DNA of 64,000 nucleotides. It comes from JAEULH01 sp963789785. Lineage in GTDB: Bacteria > Pseudomonadota > Alphaproteobacteria > Rhodospirillales > Defluviicoccaceae. Location of the stretch: positions 81,035 through 145,034 of the forward strand of contig CAWBNC010000003.1 of the NCBI GenBank assembly GCA_963789785.1. The letters are read 5' to 3'. Shown here piece after piece: positions 44,903 through 54,826 of this stretch (positions are counted from its first letter, which is position 1; every line of letters starts with the position of its first letter). The notes under the pieces were generated by a model. It had not been told where the DNA came from. It searched no databases and was given only the letters and a program-made list of their open reading frames with translations. The position numbers were made by a program, and so were the translations under genes.

Positions 44903-46297
44903 GCGCCGGCGCCACCGGTTCCGGCGAGCGGATCGGCCGCTGGACTTTGTTCCTGTATGCCGCGCCCGCCTTCGCTCTCGCCATGCCGACCATCCCCGCT
45001 TATGTCTACCTGCCGACGTTTTACGCGCAAACAGTGGGCCTCGGCTTGACTGCCGTGGGGGCGGTGATGCTTCTCGCGCGCGGGCTGGACGTGGTGACCG
45101 ACCCGCTGGTCGGCCTCGTCAGCGACAACTGGAGGCTGCGTTGGGGTCGCCGAAAACCCTGGATCGTCGTCGGCGCCATCATTGCCGCAATTGCGATGGT
45201 CCAGCTTTTCCAGCCGCCGCCGGACGCCGGTGCCGGTTACCTGCTGGTATGGGCCGTTGCCCTCTACCTCGGCTGGACGCTCGTTGCGGTTCCCTACACG
45301 GCGTGGGGAGCGGAACTTTCGCCCGACTACCACGAACGCGCGCGCATTACCGGCGCGCGCGAAGCAACCATGATCCTTGGCGTGGTTGCTGCCGGCGGTC
45401 TGCCTTCGCTGACCCAATACCTCGGTGGAAGTGAAAGCGGCGGCCTTGCCGCCGTCGCCTGGCTTGCGATCGGCGTCGGCGCTCCGGCCATTGCACTTCT
45501 TGTTCTGCGGATGAGTGAAAGCGACCCGCGCGGGCGCCGGCCCGCACGGCCGCCGTCGGCGGCGCGTGGCGCCGGCCGCGTGCGCTGGCGCTCGCTCACG
45601 GTGATCGCATCGAACCGGCCGTTCTTGCGACTGCTCACTGGCTGGTTCGTTAACGGCCTCGCCAACGGCCTGCCGGCGGTCCTCTTTCCGCTCTATCTCC
45701 AGCACGCGCTCGGCGCCGGCCCCGCCGCCAGCGGCGTGCTGATCATGGCCTACTTCATTGCCGGCATCGCCGCAATTCCAGGCTGGGTCGCCCTCAGCCG
45801 GCCGGTTCGGCAAGCACCGCGTGTGGTGCTGGGCGATGATCATGGCCTGCGCCGCCTTCGTCTGGGTTCCGCTCCTGCAACCCGGGCAGATCGAACTCTT
45901 CTTTCTCATCTGCGTCGCGACCGGCATGGCGCTTGGCGCGGACCTCGCCCTGCCGCCGGCGATGCAGGCCGATGTGATCGACTTCGACAGCCTGCGGACC
46001 GGGCAGGATCGAGCCGGTCTGTTCTTCGCAATGTGGAGCATGAGCACGAAACTGGCCCTGGCCCTCGCCGTCGGCCTCGCCTTCCCGGCGTTGTCGGCTC
46101 TAGGATTTGTCGCCGGCGCTGAGAATGATGCAACAGCGCTGTTTTGGCTTGCCGTGATCTACGCTTGGGTGCCGACCGTACTTAAAGGAGTTGCCATCGC
46201 AATTATATGGAACCATCCAATGACGCAGCGACGACAGGCCATTATTCGCCGTCGACTTGAGACGCGCGGACGCCGCGCCGTGTCGGGGCAGGCATGA
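44899..46297 (+). CDS. MFS transporter (GPH sugar/cation symporter-like), one frameshift
   Basis: After merging a +1 break at about 45795-45812, the protein is about 465 residues with twelve membrane segments. TDPLVGLVSDNWRLRWGRRKPWI is close to the loop 2-3 motif of GPH-type symporters, and VPYTAWGAELSPDYHERARI is the matching loop after helix 4. The second frame carries ALGADLALPPAMQADVIDFD, the repeat of that loop. Start choice is unclear: the frame has no ATG/GTG near the upstream stop, and CTG 44899 (overlapping TGA) or ATG about 44982 are possible. It lies in the RpoE-type operon. Confidence 0.78.
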
Positions 46298-46866
46298 ACC
46301 GGCTCGCAGGCGCCCTTCTCCTCCTCTTGTTGACGGTCGGCGGTTGTAGCAGCATGAAACCTGAAGACTTCGCAGGCCGTGAACCGGGGCTCGTGCTCGA
46401 AGACTATTTCCAGGGTCGGACGAAAGCCTGGGGCGTTTTCGAAGACCGTTTCGGCGATGTCCGGCGTCAATTCGTAGTAGATGTCGACGGAACTTGGGAT
46501 GGTAAAGAACTCGTCCTCGATGAGCACTTTACCTACGCGGACGGAGAGCAGGACCGACGAGTCTGGCATATCGTAAGAACGGGCGAGCATACCTACCGAG
46601 GCGAAGCCGGCGATATTGTCGGTTCCGCAATTGGCACCGTTTATGGCAACGCCCTGAACTGGCAGTACGTTCTCGACCTTCCGATCAACGAGCGGACGTG
46701 GCGGGTTCATTTCGACGACTGGATGTTCCTGCAGCCCGACGGGGTGATGATCAACCGCGCCAAGGTACGGAAGTGGGGCATTGAGTTGGGTTCGGTGACC
46801 CTGATTTTCCGCAAAGCGGGTTCCGAGGAGCAAAACTCTGCGGCGGGCGACGCTCCGCTTCGCTGA
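46294..46866 (+). CDS. DUF3833 lipoprotein
   Basis: The 190-residue precursor has a lipobox (LLTVGGCSS) and the DUF3833 pattern: LVLEDYFQGRTKAWGVFEDRFG, then VWHIVRTGEHTYRGEAGDIVG, then WRVHFDDWMFLQPDGVMINRA. No molecular function is known. It is last in the plus-strand RpoE-type operon, overlapping the MFS gene by ATGA, and converges with the SDR gene with 15 bases between stops. Confidence 0.88.
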   Translation: MNRLAGALLLLLLTVGGCSSMKPEDFAGREPGLVLEDYFQGRTKAWGVFEDRFGDVRRQFVVDVDGTWDGKELVLDEHFTYADGEQDRRVWHIVRTGEHTYRGEAGDIVGSAIGTVYGNALNWQYVLDLPINERTWRVHFDDWMFLQPDGVMINRAKVRKWGIELGSVTLIFRKAGSEEQNSAAGDAPLR

Positions 46867-46881
46867 CTGTAGCGTTGGTCG

Positions 46882-47652
46882 TCAACGCTCGACCATGCGT
46901 CTCGTCAAAGCGAAGTATAGACCGTACGGCAGGCAGCGCGCGAGCTTCATGCCCCAGGTAAAGCGCTTCGGAAACGTAACCTCGAAGCGACCTGTTTTCA
47001 GCCCGGCCACGATTCGATCGGCGGCATCGTCGAGGTCGATCAGGAAGGGCATCTTAAACTCGTTACGGTCGGTCAGCGGCGTCTTCACGAAGCCGGGATT
47101 GATCAGCGTGAGTTTAATGCCATAGCGTTCGAGCTCTGGCTTCAACGCCTCGCACATGTTGATCAGCGCTGCCTTGCTCGCCCCGTATGCGGCCGCCGTC
47201 GGCAACCCGCGATAGCCGGCCACCGAGGCGACAACGGCAATGTGGCCAGCGCGCCGGTCGATGAAGCGAGGAAGCACCGCCGCGAGCGCATTGACCGTAC
47301 CCATGAAGTTGGTTTCCATAAGCTTGCGGAAGATGCCGGTCTCGAAATCCTCGACGCTGACCGGCGTGTGGGTTCCGGCATTAAGGATCACAAGATCGAG
47401 ATGACCCATCTCCGCCTCGATTGCGTCAACGGTCGCGGCGACGTCCTCTTCTCGGGTCACGTCGAGAGGATACGGCCGGATTGTGCCGCTCAGCTCTTCG
47501 CTCTCGGCGCCGAGCGCTTCCAGATCGGCGGCCGTGCGCGAGCTTGCCGCCAGACGCGCGCCGTCGCGGGCGAGACGGTAGGCCACCGCTCGGCCGATTC
47601 CTTTACCGGCTCCCGTGCACCAGGCGATGGTCATGCCGAAATCGCGCCTCAT
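46882..47652 (-). CDS. short-chain dehydrogenase/reductase
   Basis: The 256-residue protein has the SDR cofactor loop CTGAGKGIGRAVAYRL near residue 12, NAGTHTPV near residue 88, and the catalytic serine and Y-x-x-x-K (VASVAGYRGLPTAAAYGASK). It belongs to the lipid-associated SDRs found next to rpoE-chrR. ATG 47652 overlaps the stop of the upstream gene by ATGA. The longer frame to 47742 runs back into that gene. The C-terminus (WGMKLARCLPYGLYFALTRRMVER) is basic and hydrophobic, perhaps contacting membrane. Confidence 0.88.
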   Translation of the reverse strand: MRRDFGMTIAWCTGAGKGIGRAVAYRLARDGARLAASSRTAADLEALGAESEELSGTIRPYPLDVTREEDVAATVDAIEAEMGHLDLVILNAGTHTPVSVEDFETGIFRKLMETNFMGTVNALAAVLPRFIDRRAGHIAVVASVAGYRGLPTAAAYGASKAALINMCEALKPELERYGIKLTLINPGFVKTPLTDRNEFKMPFLIDLDDAADRIVAGLKTGRFEVTFPKRFTWGMKLARCLPYGLYFALTRRMVER

Positions 47653-48429
47653 GACCGACTGGTCGATGCGCCGCGCCCGCAGCTCACGCATCGATACTCG
47701 ATCGTCGAGCCATCCTTGGCGGGGAACCGCATCTTCACCCATCGGCCCTTTTCGTCATACCAGACCTCGTTGTTCAGCTCGCCGCGGTAGACGAAGTGAC
47801 GGGCCGTAACAGGACCATCGTTTTCCGTCTCCACCTGCTCAAGGCCCACGAACGTCACATCCACAACGTTTACCTGGCCGGTGATCGTGTTGATGACCGC
47901 GCGGTCGTTCACCACGTCTGCGTTCCAATGCTCCGTCGGCAGCGTCGATACGCCGGCAGTCGATGAGCCGCCGGACCCGTTGACCTCGAGTTGGTTCCCT
48001 CGTCGCTTGACAGCTAACATGTGCCCGCTCGCCGTTGTCGTCGGTCTTCGCCGTGAGCGACAACAGGCAGCCATTGCGCCATGTGGCTCTCAATTCATAG
48101 ACGTAGCGATAGGCGCTGAAGAAAAGGACGTCGACCCGCACGTCGAACCGGGTCCGGGTTGTCAGGACATCGCCGTCGCGGGTGAAGCGGACGCTGTGCG
48201 TGCCGACCTGCCGGTCGTCCCGGCGAACGTCAAATGTCAGAGTGTCGCCATACAATGTCAGCGGATCGGGCGCCGAAGCGTGCGAACACTCGGGCTGTGG
48301 CACCTCGGATCTCGCGGCACTCGCGCAAGCAAATACGCCGGTCAGCAGCAGCGCCAATGCGATCCCGGATAATGCGTGAGGGGTGCCGAGTCTGACCGCG
48401 TCGCCGAGGCTGGCAGGCACCGGTGCCAA
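47649..48429 (-). CDS. DUF6134-like exported protein, one frameshift
   Basis: After merging a +1 break at about 47996-48006 the product is about 259 residues: an N-terminal signal (GIALALLLTGVFACASA), then LTFDVRRDDRQVGTHSVRF, YRYVYELRATWRNGCLLSL, and after the break LEVNGSGG and TLPTEHWN. This resembles DUF6134/DUF3108-type proteins that often accompany rpoE-chrR; the function is unknown. TTG 48429 is preferred as start because AAGGAG lies five bases upstream. It follows the ChrR gene by 12 bases and overlaps the SDR gene by ATGA. Confidence 0.68.
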
Positions 48430-48441
48430 CTTCGCTCCTTG

Positions 48442-49101
48442 TCAAATACGGAGGAAGGGGTTGACGATCGTCCCCACCGCGCCCGACAGGCGCAGCGGTG
48501 CGTCGAGCACGACGAGACACAGACAGTCCGCGTCGTCATCCACGACAGGCTTGTGTGTGTGCGATGCATCCCGCGCGGCAAAATCGCCGGGCCCGTACGT
48601 CTCGGCGCCATCGCTGAAGCCACCAGCGAGAACGAGCGTAAATTCGTTTCCCCTATGGGAATGTTTGGGAACCAGGCTGCCGGCCTTCAGCCGCATGAGC
48701 GCAACCTTGATGTTCCTGGACGCCAGCGGAAGCCTTGCTTCCTCGACCGTAGCCATTCCGGCTACCCGGCGCCAGGCGAGATGGGAAAGTCCACGGCCGA
48801 TGTAGTGCAGCAGCGGCTCGGGAACGAGCTCAGCGCTGCCTGATTCCAGAGGCGGCGAAGGAGACACGGAGGCGTCCGGCATATCGAGCATCGCGAGCGT
48901 CCGATCGAGAATACCGGCAGAGGTGGCTTCACCCTCGGTGCTCTCCAGCAAGGCGCCACCAACCGCTTCGATGACCGCGACATCGCCGCGACAAGATCCG
49001 CACATCGTCACGTGGCTTGCAACGGCCAGGGCTGCGCCTTCGCTCATCGCGCCGGCGGCAAAGTCGAGAAGCATTTCTTCTGCAGGGTGGTGCTTAATCA
49101 T
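48442..49101 (-). CDS. chrR: ChrR-type zinc anti-sigma factor
   Basis: The 219-residue protein has the zinc anti-sigma domain in its first 80 residues: His5, His30, Cys34 and Cys37 (HHPAEEMLLDF and SHVTMCGSC), matching the zinc ligands of Rhodobacter ChrR shifted by one. Residues 115-215 form a cupin domain with PKHSHRGNEFTLVL and GDFAARDASHTHKPVV. ChrR holds its ECF sigma factor until singlet oxygen triggers its destruction. The gene overlaps the sigma factor by ATGA, giving matched amounts of the two partners. Confidence 0.93.
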   Translation of the reverse strand: MIKHHPAEEMLLDFAAGAMSEGAALAVASHVTMCGSCRGDVAVIEAVGGALLESTEGEATSAGILDRTLAMLDMPDASVSPSPPLESGSAELVPEPLLHYIGRGLSHLAWRRVAGMATVEEARLPLASRNIKVALMRLKAGSLVPKHSHRGNEFTLVLAGGFSDGAETYGPGDFAARDASHTHKPVVDDDADCLCLVVLDAPLRLSGAVGTIVNPFLRI

Positions 49102-49748
49102 TGGCAGTCCTCCGGCAGCGCGTTGCGCAAGCGCGCCAGCGCCAGCCGAATACGCGACTTCACAGTTCCCAGCGGCAGGCCAAGCTCTTCGGCTATTACG
49201 CTGTGCGATTTGTCCTCGAAGAACGCTTTCTCCAATACGGTAATCTGCTCCTTCGGAAGTACGGTCAGGGCCTCGCGCAGCATTGCGCCGGTTTCGCTCA
49301 CGCTCAATGCATCGTCGGCGGCCCGCCCCTCATAAGCTGTCTCGTCCGCTTCGCTCAGATCGGCGTCCGGATGGCCCTCGCGACGGAACAGGTCGATCCG
49401 TTTGTTCCTCACGATCGTGAAGATCCAGGTCGAAACGGTCGCGCGAAGTGGATCGAACGTTTCGGCCTTCCGCCACACCGTGAGCATGGTTTCTTGCGCC
49501 AACTCCTCCGATGCAGCCGCATCGGTCCCCCGACGCATGCCGAAACCCTTTAACCGCGGGGCAAAGTGTTTGAAGAGACTCGCGAAAGCATCCCGGTCGC
49601 GCCGGGTGGCAATGGCTTCGACAAGGCCACAAAGCTCTTCGTTGGTCACCAAAAGATCCCGCTGCGTCCGAACCCAAGCCAGAGCGCGAGCGCTGATCAG
49701 CGGTCTAATCCCGCATGATCCTCCGCTGACGATAGCCTGCAATTCCAT
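49098..49748 (-). CDS. rpoE: ECF sigma factor RpoE (ChrR partner)
   Basis: The 216-residue frame has region 2 (FASLFKHFAPRLKGF, EELAQETMLTVWRKAETFD and TVSTWIFTIVRNKRIDLFRR) and region 4 (VLPKEQITVLEKAFF and HSVIAEELGLPLGTVKSRI). This is the RpoE subgroup regulated by ChrR. ATG 49748 has AAGGATTAG upstream and sits about 24 bases after the predicted transcription start. A GTG at 49649 would give 183 residues, closer to the Rhodobacter protein length, but lacks a good ribosome-binding site. It is first of a four-gene minus operon. Confidence 0.93.
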   Translation of the reverse strand: MELQAIVSGGSCGIRPLISARALAWVRTQRDLLVTNEELCGLVEAIATRRDRDAFASLFKHFAPRLKGFGMRRGTDAAASEELAQETMLTVWRKAETFDPLRATVSTWIFTIVRNKRIDLFRREGHPDADLSEADETAYEGRAADDALSVSETGAMLREALTVLPKEQITVLEKAFFEDKSHSVIAEELGLPLGTVKSRIRLALARLRNALPEDCQ

Positions 49749-49778
49749 CTCTAATCCTTGCAGCAGGAATGTTCTACC

Positions 49779-49808
49779 GTCATACGCGCCGGCGCCCGCT
49801 ATGGATCA
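49779..49808 (-). promoter_or_regulatory. autoregulated RpoE-type promoter upstream of rpoE
   Basis: On the minus strand TGATCC (49803-49808) is followed by exactly 18 bases and TATGAC (49779-49784). The start of transcription would be near 49772. The same spacing and -35 sequence occur at 41394-41423, which argues that this sigma factor drives its own operon and the oxidoreductase/CFA operon. Confidence 0.65.
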
Positions 49809-49931
49809 GTCGATACATGCACCGTCGCCTGCAACAAATTGATTATGTTACTCAACATCGCAGTAGCCAATAGTAAACCGGTATAGTCGAAGATAGCGTT
49901 GCGGTCGGCGCAAGGCAGGCGTACGGCCAAT

Positions 49932-50513
49932 CTATCCTTCCGGTTTTTTCAGAAACGGCTCGATTGCTCTGGTCACGCCCTCGGAAAGAGGCGACGTCAT
50001 CGTCGGGAAGAAACGCACGACCATGCCGTCCGGAGCGATCAGGTACTTGTGGAAGTTCCACCGCGGCGCGGTTTGCGGGCCCAGTTCCGCCTGCGCCCAC
50101 TTGTAGAACGGGTGCGCGTTCGGCCCAACAACATGCGCCTTGGCCGTCAGCGGAAAGTCGACGGCGAAATTGACCTCGCAGAACTGCTTGATCTCGGCTT
50201 CCGATCCGGGCTCTTGATTACCGAAGTCGTTCGACGGCACACCGAGAACGACAAGTCCACGGTCGCGATAGCGCGACCACAACGACTGCAGATCCTGGTA
50301 TTGCCGGGTAAATCCGCAAAAAGATGCCGTGTTGACCACGAGCACCGGCTTCCCGCGGTGGAGCGCTAGGGGGAGTTGTCCGCCGTCGATCGACGTAAAT
50401 GAGAAGTCGTAGGCGGAAACATTGCCGGCGCCCGCGGCTGTCGTTCCCATTGCAACGATCATCAGGGCCGTAATGAGCAGGTGTTTCAGCACCAAGACCG
50501 CGTCCTCGCCCAC
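49932..50513 (-). CDS. glutathione peroxidase-family protein, exported
   Basis: The protein has an N-terminal hydrophobic segment (HLLITALMIVAMGTTAAGA) that looks like a signal peptide, then the peroxidase motifs: NTASFCGFTRQY with the catalytic cysteine, VPSNDFGNQEPGS with the glutamine, and WNFHKYLI with the tryptophan. Cys-type bacterial enzymes reduce peroxides, usually with thioredoxin. Up to 193 residues if GTG 50513 is used; a GTG eight codons in (MLKHLL) is an alternative. It lies behind the sigma factor gene, with a possible RpoE-type promoter of its own, matching an oxidative stress role. Confidence 0.85.
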   Translation of the reverse strand: MGEDAVLVLKHLLITALMIVAMGTTAAGAGNVSAYDFSFTSIDGGQLPLALHRGKPVLVVNTASFCGFTRQYQDLQSLWSRYRDRGLVVLGVPSNDFGNQEPGSEAEIKQFCEVNFAVDFPLTAKAHVVGPNAHPFYKWAQAELGPQTAPRWNFHKYLIAPDGMVVRFFPTMTSPLSEGVTRAIEPFLKKPEG

Positions 50514-50535
50514 GCATGCGCGTCTTATTGTAGTC

Positions 50536-50565
50536 TAGGTACGTTATTGAGGCGGGCACGGATCT
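50536..50565 (-). promoter_or_regulatory. possible RpoE-type promoter of the peroxidase gene
   Basis: On the minus strand AGATCC (50560-50565), exactly 18 bases, then TACCTA (50536-50541) repeat the arrangement of the two better sites with one mismatch in the -35 (A for T). The distance to the gene start, about 16 bases from the predicted transcription start, is short but possible. Confidence 0.35.
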
Positions 50566-50685
50566 GCAGGCGGTTGCGCAAAGCGCCGGATCCTCGAGAA
50601 GGCCTCCATGCGCTTTGGCTGGTTAATTACCCCCGTTTGTACCATTATCATCCGCTTACCCTTTGCAGGACACCCATCGCCGCTC

Positions 50686-53305
50686 ATGAGAAACCTAAAA
50701 GCGTTGGCTTTCGCTGTCCGGCGTAGTCTTTTAAAGCTCGCCCGGAACCGCGCCCGGCTAAGCCTGATCGCCATGATCCTTGCGCTTTGCGCAGCCGCTG
50801 GCGCTGCGCGCCGCCATGGCGCAGGACCACGATCCGGGCCAGCCTGTTCAAGCCATCATCGCCGGCTGGAGCCAGACTCTCGATTCTGTTGAAGCCTACG
50901 TCAGCGGTCTGCCCTACACCCCCGCCCAGCACACCGCGTTCGCTGCACAACTGTCGTCGGTCAGTGAAGAGGCAAAGAGGATTGCCGCGCAGGCTCAGGC
51001 CGTAGTTGACGCGAACGTCCGGCTGCTGAACACGCTGGGTCCCGCGCCAGGAAACGATGAGCCGAATGAAGCCTGGGAAATCGTCCAGAAGCGGCACGAA
51101 CTTAATGACGCGATTGCCGCCGGGCGGGCGCAAATCGCTCAGGCCGACCTCGCCAGGGCGCGCGCCGCCGGCCTTCATGACGAACTTTCGCAAATTTACC
51201 GTCGCAGCCTGATCGAACAACTCGGCCAGAGGCTCCGGTCGCCTCTGACGCCCTCGCGTCTGGCGCCGGTGATCAGCGAAGCGGCGAGCGTGATCGAGAC
51301 GATCGTCGGCGCGCCGACCGCATGGCTGGCCGGCCTGAGCGATGACAGATGGCGCGACTTCTGGTTGAACTGGCGCATGCTGCTTCTTGCCGGCGCAACG
51401 ATCGCCGGCTGGCTGGTCCGGCGCGCGTTGCTGAGCAAGCTGGGACGCGACACGGCGATATCCGCGCCAAGCTACGCCCGCCGCCTTGTCGCCGCCATCG
51501 CCGAGAGCGTCGCCGACGGCATGGTCCCGGCGGCCGTCGTGGCCTGCGTCTACTTCCGCGTCCAGGCGGACGCGGACATGGCGGACGCACTTGCCGGCAG
51601 GGTCGTCACCGCCGTATGCGCCGCATTGATCTTCTTCATCCTGAGCACGGCCTTCTCCCGTGCGGTGCTCGCGCCGGACCTGCCGCAGTGGCGATTGACA
51701 TCACTCGCCCCGGCGGCGGCGCGGATGCTGAACCGCCGGATCATGGCGCTCGCAGCGGTCTACACCCTCGATCTGCTGTTCTCCCGCGCGACCCGGGAGA
51801 TGGTGCTGTCTTCGGATCTGCTCGCGCTGTACGCCATGGGTATGGGCGCGATCGAGGCAATGGGCATCGTCGCGATCATGCAGGGCCTGATCTGGCGCTC
51901 GCCGGCCAACCTGCAGGCGGCGGCGACAGACGCAATCACACCTGCGGCCGGAGCCGGCCGCCGTCGCGCCTGGACCGTCCTGCGCTGGAGCATCAGCGCC
52001 CTCGCGATTGCCGGCGTCCTCGCCGCCTCCGCCGGCTACGTCCGGCTCGGCCACTATCTCATCGGCAATCTGCTGATCAGCGGCGCGATCTTCGCCCTCA
52101 TCTACCTCTGCCGCGGCCTCCTCCGCGAGGTCATCTGCATGAGCCTGCGGTCGACGTTCGTGACCCATCGCTGTGGTCTCGGCGAGCGCAGCGGCGGCCT
52201 GATCAGGTTCTGGCTGCAAGCGTTGGCCGGTCCGCTCCTCGTCGGCGTCGGCGTCTACGTCGTCATGCCGAGCTGGGGCGTCCCCAGCGAAGACATCCGT
52301 CGCTGGATCGGAGATTTCCTCAGTGGATTCACAATCGGCGGGGTCAGGCTTTCGCTGATCGACGCCGCCATCGCCGTCCTGGTCTTCGTCCTTGCCCTGC
52401 TGATGACACGCGCCGTGCGCCGGGCCCTGACCGAGCGCGTGCTGCCGCTGACCGAGCTCGACTTCGGCGTTCGCAACTCGATCTCGGTCGGCGTCGGCTA
52501 CATCGGCTCGACGATAGCCGTGCTCCTCGCGATCGCTGTTCTGGGCATCGACCTCTCAAGCCTCGCCATTGTCGCCGGCGCGCTGTCCGTCGGCATCGGC
52601 TTCGGTTTGCAGAACATCGTCAACAACTTCATCTCCGGCCTGATCCTTCTCGTCGAGCGGCCGATCAAGGTCGGGGACTGGGTGGTGGTTGGCGCCCAGC
52701 AGGGATACGTCAAGCGCATCAATGTGCGTGCCACCGAGATCGAAACCTTCGAGCGCGCCTCGGTCATCCTGCCGAATTCCGAGCTGCTGCAGTCGGCTGT
52801 TGTCAACTGGACTCACAAGGACAAGACCGGCCGGCTCGAGGTCCGCGTCGGCGTCGCCTACGGCAGCGATACGCAGAAGGTGCGCGACATCCTCCTCGAC
52901 TGCGCCCGCGAGCACGTGGAAATTTCCAGCTGGCCGACGCCGTACGTCGTGTTCCGCGACTTCGGCGCCAGTGCCCTGGACTTTGAGGTCCGCGCCTTTA
53001 TCAAGGACATCGAGAAGCGGTTGATGGTCGCGAGCGATCTGCGTTTCGCCATCGACCAGGCCTTCCGCGAAAACGGCATCGAGATCCCGTTCGCGCAGCA
53101 CGACATCCGCTTCCGCGATCTCGATCGGCTCGAGCAGGTTCTCGCTGCTACGCGCGGCGCAATGCCGGCAGCGGCGCTGGTGCCTCTGCGCAGCAACGCT
53201 GGCGGCGAAGCAACGCTCATGGCTGTCGATGGCGAAGATCCGGACCCCGCTCGGATGACCGGGTCACGAACGAGCGCAGGTCGCGGAACAGGGCCTCGTC
53301 AGTAA
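50686..53305 (+). CDS. large MscS-family mechanosensitive channel (MscK-like), one frameshift
   Basis: Merged across a +1 break near 50800-50812, the product is about 872 residues. The N-terminus reads as a signal peptide (RLSLIAMILALCAAAGA). A periplasmic helical domain, roughly residues 45-210, resembles the DUF3772 part of large channels, then about eleven membrane segments. The pore helix is GALSVGIGFGLQNIVNNF near residue 645, followed by ISGLILLVERPIKVGDWVVV and the C-terminal beta domain. It would release solutes on osmotic downshock. If the break is real, translation would start inside (TTG 50780 or ATG 50816) without a good signal. The end overlaps the convergent GH3 gene by 89 bases. 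Confidence 0.82.
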
Positions 53306-54801
53306 TCACCCGCGGCACCTTGTTCTGCCCGCCGAGCCTGCCCCGCGTCTTCATCCACGCGGCGAAAGCGCCGGATGGCAGCGCCCGGATCCGCGGCGGC
53401 GCCATGCCGTAATCGCCGGCACGATGGACCCGGTAGTCCTCGTTCAGGTCACCGAGACGGGCGTCGAGCGCGGCGGCGAAGGCGGCGAGCGCATCCGCCG
53501 GCGGCGAGCTCGCCGGCAAACTCGACGATGAACAGATGTCCGCCCGCTCCTCCCTCGCCGCTTCGGCCGCTTCGTCCGTCGGGCACAAGAGGGCCGACGG
53601 TGAAGTCGGTGACGTCGCGGCCGATGGCGCTTGCCGCCGTGGCGACGGCGTCTTCGATCTGCTCGCCGATCAGATGCTCGCCGAACGCCGACAGGCCGTA
53701 GGCGGTCCGTCCGGTCACGACAAGGCGCGGCGGATCGAGCGCGACAAGGCGCACGGTATCGCCGAGGATGTAAGCCCAAAGCCCGGCGCAGGTGCTGACT
53801 GCAAGGGCGTAGTCGCGGCCCGTCTCGGCATTGCCCAGCCAGTGGCGCGGCGGCGAGGGATCGGCCAGCGCATCGACGGGCACGAATTCGTGGAACAGTC
53901 CGGTGTCGACGGCGAGGCGGAGGCCGTCGCCGGGTCCGCGATCGGCAACGGCGATGAAGCCCTCGCTTGCGGAAAAGACTTCTCGGGTCTCGGCATGACC
54001 GCCTTCGAGCAGCGCCTCGAAGCGGCGACGGTAAGGCGCGAAGTCGACACCGCCATGGATGATCATTTCGAGATCGGGATAGGCCGAACACAGCCGCTGG
54101 TCCTTTACTCCGGCAGCCTGCATCAACCGCTCGAAGAACAGCAGCAGCCAACTCGGCGTGCCCGAGATCGAGCGGATGTCGGCGGCGAGCGAAGCCGGCG
54201 CAAGCCGGGCGATCTTCTCCTCCCAGTCCTCGATCGCCTCCAGGGAGCGCGGTGGAAAGTAGCGCGGGCGCGCCCAGGCAGGCACATCGCGGCCGGCGAT
54301 ACCGCTGAGGTCGCCGCTGAAGATACCGGGCGCCGCCTCGCGCAGGTTGACGCTGCCGCCCAGCATGAAGTTGCGCCCGGCCAGGATCCGGCTGCGGGGC
54401 CGCGCCCGCACGTGATGGACGAGGATATCGAGTGCGCTCCTCCGGTTGGCGCGGTTCATCGCCACGGTGCAGGGAATGTTCTTGGTCACCCCGGTGGTGG
54501 TTCCGGAACTCACGGCGAAGAAAGGGATTACGCCGGGCCACGTGCAGTCTTCGAGCCGCGGATATTCGCCTTGCCAGTAGGTCTTCCAGAAATCTTCATA
54601 GCGACGCAGCGGAACCTGACGCTGGAAGTCCTCCACGCTCCGGATCGCGGCGAAGCCGTGGTCGCGGCCGAACCGGGTTGCTTGGGCCATGCGCACCAGC
54701 CGGAGCAGCTGGCGGCGCTGCGCCTCCACGGGATCGAGGCGAGCAAGCGCCGAAAGCCTTGCGCGGGCGTAGAGTCGAAGCAGGGGCGTGGCGTCGATCA
54801 A
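53217..54801 (-). CDS. GH3-family acyl-acid amido synthetase-like protein, one frameshift
   Basis: After merging a +1 break near 53499-53510 the protein is about 527 residues. It shows the GH3 pattern: VSSGTTTGVTKNIP, the adenylation loop, near residue 100; the family segments FSASEGFIAVADRG and STCAGLWAYILGDTVRLV; and a C-terminal GDYGMAPPRIRALPSGAF after the break. Plant GH3 enzymes adenylate carboxylic acids such as auxin or jasmonate and join them to amino acids. Bacterial roles are mostly unknown. TTG 54801 is the best start, since no ATG or GTG occurs near the family N-terminus. It follows a penicillin-acylase-like gene by 25 bases. Confidence 0.78.
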
Positions 54802-54826
54802 GGCTCGAACCCGTCGTCCTTCGCGC

